Positions 14,716 to 19,514 of a stretch of 19,514 bases of DNA are shown here, in pieces. Location of the stretch: positions 47,288-66,801 of the forward strand of contig JBFLZW010000022.1 of assembly GCA_040755755.1 (NCBI GenBank), in the 5' to 3' direction. A program made the position numbers and the translations under genes. The notes beneath the pieces were generated by a model. That model saw only the letters and a program-made list of their open reading frames with translations. It did no database searches and was not told the origin of the DNA. The DNA comes from a bacterium. GTDB taxonomy: Bacteria; SZUA-182; DTGQ01. Position 1 is the stretch's first letter, and each line of letters opens with the position of its first letter.

Positions 14716-16535
14716 GCAGTGTCGTGAGCAGTGCCATGAACACTCTGACCATGAGCGAAATATCGGTTCAGATGATCTTCAGCCCGCAGAATTGTACTCT
14801 GGACCTTCTCGACAAAACCCTGACCCCCGACCGACGCAGCCTGGCGGATAGCATCCTGGCCAGGATCGAGGATGGCCTCAAGGTAAAAGCCGCAAGCTAC
14901 CATTTGATCATCGGGCCGCGCGGCTCCGGAAAAACCCATGTTCTTGCTTTCATCCGCAAGAAACTCGAAGCCAGTACTCCCCTCCAGGTTATTCGCCTTT
15001 CCGAGGAGGAGCGCGGCATTACCAACCTGCTGGACTTCCTCCTGGCCTGTTTCCGGGCAGCAGGGATTCCCGGTGAAACAGCGGTGGACCGCATCAGGCA
15101 CGGGAACCAGGCCACGTACAAGAATGCGGGTATTGATTACTTTAAGGATGCAGCAATTGACTACTTCTGCGAAATCACCAATGGCAAAAGTGTCCTGGTC
15201 ATCATCGAAAACCTGAGCAATCTGTTTGATGGCCTTGAAGAATCGGCTATCTCAGACCTGCGGGGTTTTTTTCAGGAGCATCCGTTCATATCCGTAATCG
15301 CCTCATCCATAAATCTTTTCACGGATAGCAGCAAGGCCGATCATCCCTTTCATGGTTTCTTCAATATCCATCCCCTGGAGCAGCTCAGCCGGAATGATGC
15401 CCGCAAGTACCTGCTGGCTCTGGCCCAGGCAAAGGGAGATGAAAAGCTTATTGCTGTCTTCCAGAAAAATCGGCCTCTGGCTCGGGCGCGGGTAAATGCG
15501 ATCTATGACCTCACCGCCGGCAATCACCGGCTGCTGGCCATGCTCAATATCTTTCTAACCGCAGACGGTCTGGATGAGCTGGTTGATCCTTTCATCCAGA
15601 TGGCTGACCGGGAACTGACCCCATACTATCAGCAGCGGATTGACCAGCTTTCTTCGCAGCAGAATAAGTTGCTGCAAACCATAGCCAACCATCACGGAAG
15701 AGCACTGAACGTTAATGAAATCGCTCATCTTACCTTCCTGCCCTCAACAACCGTGTCGCGGCAGTTGTATGATCTTTTGCATGGAGGGTATGTAATAAGA
15801 AAGCAGGTTGGCCGGGAATCATGCTATGAACTCAGTGAGCCGCTCCTTCGGCTGGTGCTTGACTTGAAGGAGGGTAGGGATCGGCCTCTGCCGATTATCG
15901 TTAATCTGCTGAAACACTGGTATACTGCTAAGGAGCTTCAGCAGTTGGAGAGGACCGCCCCAGAGCATGCGCGATGCTACTACCAGGCTGCGCTTGGGGA
16001 GATGCCGTATAGCAGGGCTGGTGATTTCGGGGTTTCCCTCGCTTTGCAGATCCAGCCTGATTACCCAGACGCTTTAGCCGGAACTATCAAGGCACTCATT
16101 CACCTCAACCAAGCAGACAATGCCCTGCAATCTCTATCCGATATGCTTAAAAAAGTCCCCGCCTCCCACGACATCCGCAAAACCTTAGCTTCTGATTTAA
16201 TCAATCTCCTGCTTCATGATGAGCTGCACCTTAAACAGGTCATCGAAATCTACCAGGATGACCAAAACTCACTCATGGCAGGGCTTACCCTGTGGATACA
16301 GAACCAGCTTCCTTTATCCAAATCAGATGCGGAGAAACTTGAGCCTGCCTATCACACCCTGTCATCCGCTTTCGGCGCAATCCCTGAAGCTGCACAGGCA
16401 CTGCAAATGTTTCAGGCTGCCCGGCTGGATGCGATGGGTGATCCCAAGGCACTGTTGAGACTGCCCATAGAGCTTCGGCGGTTGATTGAAAGAGTAAAGG
16501 AAGAATCAGAGGGAGAACCGTCACCCCAGGAATAG
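14712..16535 (+). CDS. STAND/AAA-like ATPase with winged helix and C-terminal helical repeats
   Basis: The 607-residue protein has Walker A GPRGSGKT at 68-75, a Walker B-like strand VLVIIEN with acidic Glu at 166, and a sensor-like strand FISVIASS about 35 residues later. A winged-helix domain lies at about 313-380 (QQNKLLQTIANHHGRALNVN, then AHLTFLPSTTVSRQLYDLL and a GGYVIRK wing). The remainder is helical with TPR-like segments (YYQAALGEMPYS, DNALQSLSDMLKK). P-loop followed by winged helix is the layout of Orc/Cdc6-like and archaeal-type ATPases; here it suggests a nucleotide-dependent regulator that may bind DNA, perhaps the operator upstream. The start at the ATGA overlap is preferred; the ATG at 14736 is an alternative. 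Specific function unknown. Confidence 0.8.
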   Translation: MSSVVSSAMNTLTMSEISVQMIFSPQNCTLDLLDKTLTPDRRSLADSILARIEDGLKVKAASYHLIIGPRGSGKTHVLAFIRKKLEASTPLQVIRLSEEERGITNLLDFLLACFRAAGIPGETAVDRIRHGNQATYKNAGIDYFKDAAIDYFCEITNGKSVLVIIENLSNLFDGLEESAISDLRGFFQEHPFISVIASSINLFTDSSKADHPFHGFFNIHPLEQLSRNDARKYLLALAQAKGDEKLIAVFQKNRPLARARVNAIYDLTAGNHRLLAMLNIFLTADGLDELVDPFIQMADRELTPYYQQRIDQLSSQQNKLLQTIANHHGRALNVNEIAHLTFLPSTTVSRQLYDLLHGGYVIRKQVGRESCYELSEPLLRLVLDLKEGRDRPLPIIVNLLKHWYTAKELQQLERTAPEHARCYYQAALGEMPYSRAGDFGVSLALQIQPDYPDALAGTIKALIHLNQADNALQSLSDMLKKVPASHDIRKTLASDLINLLLHDELHLKQVIEIYQDDQNSLMAGLTLWIQNQLPLSKSDAEKLEPAYHTLSSAFGAIPEAAQALQMFQAARLDAMGDPKALLRLPIELRRLIERVKEESEGEPSPQE

Positions 16536-16640
16536 CCATCAAAGGGAGAGCCAAAAGGGAAAGTTGCACCATGCCTCCTTCAATCTGGAGGAATGGGTTG
16601 AGGGAAAGGGTAAAATAAGGTGTCTTGCCTATGCGGAGCA

Positions 16641-16690
16641 GTCACCCCCACCTAACCTCCCCCCTCAAGGGGGAGGAATAATAATGTCAT
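16641..16690. repeat. Dispersed palindromic repeat, second copy
   Basis: CACCCCCACCTAACC precedes a stem CCTCCCCC-CTCAA-GGGGGAGG (16656-16676) and AATAATAATG. On the opposite strand this matches the element inside the STAND gene with few differences. It lies between the ATPase stop and the LysM gene and is the normal intergenic form. Confidence 0.8.
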
Positions 16691-16746
16691 TAAATTCAAC
16701 GCATTAACCAAAAGCCTACCCTTGTAGCCTCTCCCCCCAACCCCAA

Positions 16747-16777
16747 AAGGCCAGCCCCTCGCTCGGGGGCTGGCCTT
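16747..16777 (-). terminator. Rho-independent terminator of the LysM gene
   Basis: A perfect 12-bp stem (16747-16758 with 16766-16777) has a 7-nt loop. Read on the minus strand it follows the LysM stop by 35 bases and runs into CCTTTTGGGG. It may also slow plus-strand readthrough from the ATPase operon. Confidence 0.7.
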
Positions 16778-16790
16778 GACTGTTTCTCAG

Positions 16791-16814
16791 GAGGTTCACT
16801 TTGAGGTTCACTTT
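16791..16814. repeat. 12-bp tandem duplication at the LysM stop
   Basis: GAGGTTCACTTT occurs twice in a row; the second copy includes part of the LysM stop codon. Probably a small replication-slippage duplication. Confidence 0.7.
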
Positions 16815-17454
16815 ATGGGATGCGAAATTTCTGACCAGGGTGTATCAAATCCGGATTATCGATCTGCTCTTTGTTGGCTTCGTAAATCTTCGGCCATTCA
16901 GAGGAATTGCCATAGAAGTGCAGGGCGATCTTGCTGAGGGAATCGCCGGGTTTTACCTCGTAGATGCGTCCCTCTGGCCCTGGCCCGACAGCTTCCGCGG
17001 CAGTGGCTTTCAAGGCATAAGCTATGGAGTCCAATGTCTGTGCTTCTTCATCGCTGACTTTTTTGCCCAGGCCAAGAAATCTCTCGCTTGCTGCTTCGGC
17101 AATTTTACGGCCGAGGGTCAGCAGGAAGTTCCGGTATTCATCGGCTTCCTGCCGGTTGACTTTTTGGCTCAATATGTACCCTACCTGCTGGAGTTGCCGC
17201 AGTGCCGACCCTTCCGGCCCTCCTCCGAGCTGGGCAGCCTCTGCACCTCCTGTAGGTGGTTTCTCCCTGCTGCTAACCAGCACGTCCTGAACCAGCGGGT
17301 TACCGCTTTGGTAGCCTTCCAGGAATTTATGCATTGCCTTTGCCTCAGACCTGGTTACATCATCTGCGCCACCAGTGAGCAGAGAGTAGATCAGGTGAGG
17401 TGCATTCATCAATAATTGCCACTCATGCGGTTCAAAATCTGATCTGGTTGCCAT
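16813..17454 (-). CDS. LysM-domain protein with unknown N-terminal helical domain (213 aa)
   Basis: The last 50 residues are a complete LysM: YEVKPGDSLSKIALHFYGN, then WPKIYEANKEQIDNPDLIHP and GQKFRIP. This is the short form found at the end of cytosolic Kbp/YgaU-like and phage-tail LysM proteins. There is no signal peptide, so a cytosolic location is likely. Residues about 9-60 (EWQLLMNAPHLIYSLLTGGA onward) and 85-145 are helical and not a BON domain; I do not recognise them. A Gly/Pro/Glu-rich linker lies around residue 75. AAGGAAGGA (17462-17471) precedes the ATG. It converges on the ATPase operon and has its own terminator. It could be a helper of the STAND module or unrelated. Confidence 0.8.
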   Translation of the reverse strand: MATRSDFEPHEWQLLMNAPHLIYSLLTGGADDVTRSEAKAMHKFLEGYQSGNPLVQDVLVSSREKPPTGGAEAAQLGGGPEGSALRQLQQVGYILSQKVNRQEADEYRNFLLTLGRKIAEAASERFLGLGKKVSDEEAQTLDSIAYALKATAAEAVGPGPEGRIYEVKPGDSLSKIALHFYGNSSEWPKIYEANKEQIDNPDLIHPGQKFRIP

Positions 17455-17792
17455 GATAAAAGTCCTTCCTTAATAATAATAATCATTCCAGTGGCTCCAG
17501 GCTCGTGAATGTCCGGCAAATAACTTATTCTTCAACTCCTTAAGCCTGGCCACCTTACTTATCAATCGGAGATATCGACCCGTTGTTACTACTTGAATCT
17601 CTATTTGAAACATTTGCAGCTTTGCTATTTGAACCATGAGGCAGTAAATCATTGAGGGGTGATTCAAAGAAAATTCCGGCATGGCCACCAGGTATAAAAA
17701 ATGCATTTTCGAGGGAGAAGGAGCGCCTCCGCAGGGGCGAGGGAGAGCGGGGGAGTCTGCTTCGAAGCACAAACTATGGTGAGGAATATTGA
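17455..17792. other. Intergenic region between divergent LysM and cyclase genes
   Basis: No supported gene is seen. The region contains a purine/G-rich block with a CGCCTC/GGGGCG hairpin (about 17711-17755), similar in style to dispersed intergenic repeats, and the leader of the cyclase gene ending in GGTGAGG. TATAAA at 17693 has no matching -35. Confidence 0.5.
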
Positions 17793-19199
17793 ATGCCCAG
17801 AAATATTGTCATCTGCTTTTTCATGGTTGTTATTTTCATAGTTGCTGTTTCCATAGCTTTCTTTCCTTTGCCATCAGGGAATGCTCAGTTGAGAAACCTT
17901 TACGGCACTACCATCTACGGTACGGGCAGTCCGGGTATTAACAGCCTTGGCACTGCCGTCTCCGGCGTCGGTTCTCTTTCCGGCTTCGGCTCTGGCTCCG
18001 GCTCCATTTCCGGCTTCAATCCCTATAGCTCCGGCAGTTATTATACTCCTTCATTCTATTCATCGATTGATTCACTGATTGCCCCTCCTGGCCTGCTCTT
18101 TGCTCTTCCGGCGGTCTCCGGTTTCAGCCAGATTGCCAGCTCTCGCGGGGTAGTACGGTCCGGTCAGCAGAGTTTATCCGGCTCCAGCCCGCAGGGGATA
18201 TCCAGGCAGCCGGTAAATCCGCTTTTAGCTGCAATCTCCCCTTCTGTCGGGACAAATGGCCTATACTATTCCTCTCCGGATTATCTTTCCCGGAGCACTG
18301 GTGCCGTAAACCTTGTGTCAGCCTCTAATGTATCAGCCTCCAGTTTATCAGCATTCAGGCCGTTTACTCCCTTCTTCACCGGGTCACAAATCCTTCAGCA
18401 GCTTCTGCTTCAGCCGTATGCAGCCATTCATGGCGGTCCTGGCAGCCTGATAAGCTGGCCGAGGGCTGAAGTGGTGGTTCCGGCAACTTCCCCTGTTGTT
18501 CCGGTCAATTACACCTACACGGTAGTAAATGTCTTCCCGCACGACAAGGGCGCTTTCACCGAAGGGCTGGTTTATAATGGCGGCTTTCTGTACGAGGGCA
18601 CCGGAATTCCGGGGCTGTCGGAAATTCGCAAAGTGGATCTCTTGACCGGCACTGTCCTGCAAAGCCGCGATCTTCCCGCTCCCTACTTTGGCGAAGGGAT
18701 AACTATTTATGCGGGCAATCTCATCGAGCTGACCTGGCAGCACAATATCGGGTTTGTTTATGATAAGGTCACTTTTGACCTGCTTCAGACCTTCACCTAT
18801 CCGACCGAGGGCTGGGGACTGACTCACAATGGAACAAATCTGATCATGAGCGATGGCACAGCAACCCTGCATTTTCTCGATCCGGTCACTTTCGCTGAAG
18901 TCAGCTCGCTCGATGTGTATGACCAGAATGGTCCGGTGCTCTGGCTCAATGAGCTGGAATATATCAAGGGGGTAATCTTCGCCAATGTCTGGCTGACGGA
19001 CCGGGTTGTCATGATTTCACCCACGACAGGCCGGGTGGTAGGCTCGATCAATCTGGCTGGTCTTCTGAGCCCGGCAGATATCGTCTTTCCGCTCGATGTG
19101 CTCAATGGCATTGCCTATGATGCCAAAAATGACCGGCTGTTTGTGACCGGAAAGTGGTGGCCCAAGCTCTTTGAAATTGACCTGGTTCCGCTTCCGTAA
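17793..19199 (+). CDS. Secreted glutaminyl-peptide cyclotransferase with low-complexity N-terminal region
   Basis: Residues 239-468 match the plant/bacterial type glutamine cyclotransferase, a five-bladed propeller: VNVFPHDKGAFTEGLVYNGG, YEGTGIPGLSEIRKVDL, LTWQHNIGFVYD, YPTEGWGLTHNGTNLIMSDG, LNELEYIKGVIFANVW and NGIAYD...LFVTGKWWP. The enzyme converts N-terminal Gln to pyroglutamate. A signal peptide (residues 1-31, cleavage NA/QL) exports it, and its own mature end would be Gln. Residues 32-238 are rich in Gly, Ser, Tyr and Leu with GSLSGFGSGSGSISGF-like runs, unlike ordinary members, which go straight from signal to propeller. GGTGAGG precedes the ATG. The gene is monocistronic and convergent with the coiled-coil gene, 10 bp apart. 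Confidence 0.88.
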   Translation: MPRNIVICFFMVVIFIVAVSIAFFPLPSGNAQLRNLYGTTIYGTGSPGINSLGTAVSGVGSLSGFGSGSGSISGFNPYSSGSYYTPSFYSSIDSLIAPPGLLFALPAVSGFSQIASSRGVVRSGQQSLSGSSPQGISRQPVNPLLAAISPSVGTNGLYYSSPDYLSRSTGAVNLVSASNVSASSLSAFRPFTPFFTGSQILQQLLLQPYAAIHGGPGSLISWPRAEVVVPATSPVVPVNYTYTVVNVFPHDKGAFTEGLVYNGGFLYEGTGIPGLSEIRKVDLLTGTVLQSRDLPAPYFGEGITIYAGNLIELTWQHNIGFVYDKVTFDLLQTFTYPTEGWGLTHNGTNLIMSDGTATLHFLDPVTFAEVSSLDVYDQNGPVLWLNELEYIKGVIFANVWLTDRVVMISPTTGRVVGSINLAGLLSPADIVFPLDVLNGIAYDAKNDRLFVTGKWWPKLFEIDLVPLP

Positions 19200-19209
19200 G
19201 AATGCACCT

Positions 19210-19514
19210 TTACTGGCTTTTCTGTTGCTTCAACACATCGACCAGAAGCTGCATTACGGTATCAAGGCGCTGGTTTATTTGTACGATATGGGAATCGATT
19301 TTCTGGTTTAATTGGCCGATTTGAGAATCGATTTTCTGGTTTATCTGTACGATTTGAGAATCGATTTTCTGGTTTAATTGGCCAATCTGAGAATCGATTT
19401 TCTGGTTTATCTGTACGATTTGAGAATCGATTTTCTGGTTTAATTGGCTACTCAGGTTATCGATCCTCTGACCCAGATTATCAATCCTCTGATTCATAGT
19501 ATCAAGACGTTGGT
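19210..19514 (-). CDS. Hendecad coiled-coil protein, 5' end outside window
   Basis: The frame stays open to the window edge (QRLDT before the Met at 19497), so the start lies beyond. The visible part is almost entirely 11-residue repeats, alternating INQKIDSQIVQ and LNQKIDSQIGQ, preceded by QRIDNLGQRIDNL heptad-like sequence. It ends RLDTVMQLLVDVLKQQKSQ. Ile/Leu at fixed 3-4-4 spacing indicates a long right-handed or straight coiled coil, probably oligomeric. No enzyme motif is present. The role could be structural or as the tail of a larger protein; similar short coiled coils are found in many small uncharacterised bacterial proteins. Confidence 0.7.
   Translation of the reverse strand, partial: QRLDTMNQRIDNLGQRIDNLSSQLNQKIDSQIVQINQKIDSQIGQLNQKIDSQIVQINQKIDSQIGQLNQKIDSHIVQINQRLDTVMQLLVDVLKQQKSQ
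19270..19464 (-). repeat. 33-bp coding tandem repeat with alternating A/B units
   Basis: Units start at 19270, 19303, 19336, 19369, 19402 and 19435. Odd units contain TTTATxTGTACGAT and even units TTTAATTGGC; each 66-bp pair is nearly identical to the next, indicating expansion of the pair as a block. Confidence 0.88.

Noticed and set aside
16801-17415. Plus-strand open frame of 204 codons opposite the LysM gene
   Set aside because: The minus strand encodes a clear LysM domain with a good ribosome-binding site; the plus frame is its shadow.
17470-17772. Minus-strand frames in the LysM-cyclase intergenic region
   Set aside because: Two overlapping frames with no ribosome-binding site, no domain and repeat-like composition.
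19270-19464. Regular 33-bp repeats resembling a CRISPR array
   Set aside because: There are no unique spacers; the repeats are contiguous and encode an uninterrupted hendecad coiled coil.

Overview
The window most resembles chromosome from an anaerobic, respiratory Gram-negative bacterium. Suggestive traits are a b6-type cytochrome b coupled to a nonaheme cytochrome c, a tungstate ABC transporter, a bacterial GlnRS, a secreted repeat protein ending in a Gly/Ser-Cys-Phe-Ile motif, and dispersed G/C-rich palindromic repeats. Together these fit Desulfobacterota (former Deltaproteobacteria) or a neighbouring uncultured lineage. This is inference: no rRNA or other phylogenetic marker was read.

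Left part (1-7061). The window opens inside a tandem 47-residue-repeat, probably beta-propeller, exported protein. Then come glnS with a clear terminator, a lone membrane-anchored coiled-coil protein, and a two-gene redox operon. That operon has a cytochrome b carrying b6f-style features (a Cys at the heme c_i position, 14/15-residue His spacing, a PEWY motif) and, through an ATGA overlap, a nine-heme membrane-anchored cytochrome c. No Rieske gene is visible. An A+T-rich cassette of three very small genes follows: a truncated ribbon-helix-helix-like protein and two small single-span membrane proteins.

Middle (7062-10904). A non-coding stretch of about 800 bp with inverted repeats precedes a small secreted protein. 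Facing it is a minus-strand tungstate transporter pair (tupB-tupC) with no tupA in view and a perfect 18-bp palindrome upstream. A DUF2795 gene with its own strong terminator follows.

Right part (10905-19514). The centrepiece is a divergent pair of NTPase transcription units. On the minus strand is a 1045-residue NB-ARC/TPR STAND protein whose NTPase domain contains an in-frame copy of a dispersed palindromic repeat. On the plus strand are a half-length P-loop protein and an overlapping 607-residue P-loop/winged-helix/helical-repeat ATPase. Between them sit a good sigma70-like promoter and a perfect 21-bp inverted repeat built from TCGTACGA boxes at 16-bp spacing. This is the best candidate here for an undescribed signalling or defence-like module, but function is not shown by sequence alone. 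Next are a LysM protein with an unknown N-terminal domain, a secreted glutaminyl cyclase with a low-complexity N-terminal half, and a partial hendecad coiled-coil gene. Two exported proteins in the window, including the cyclase, have predicted mature N-terminal Gln, the substrate type of such a cyclase.
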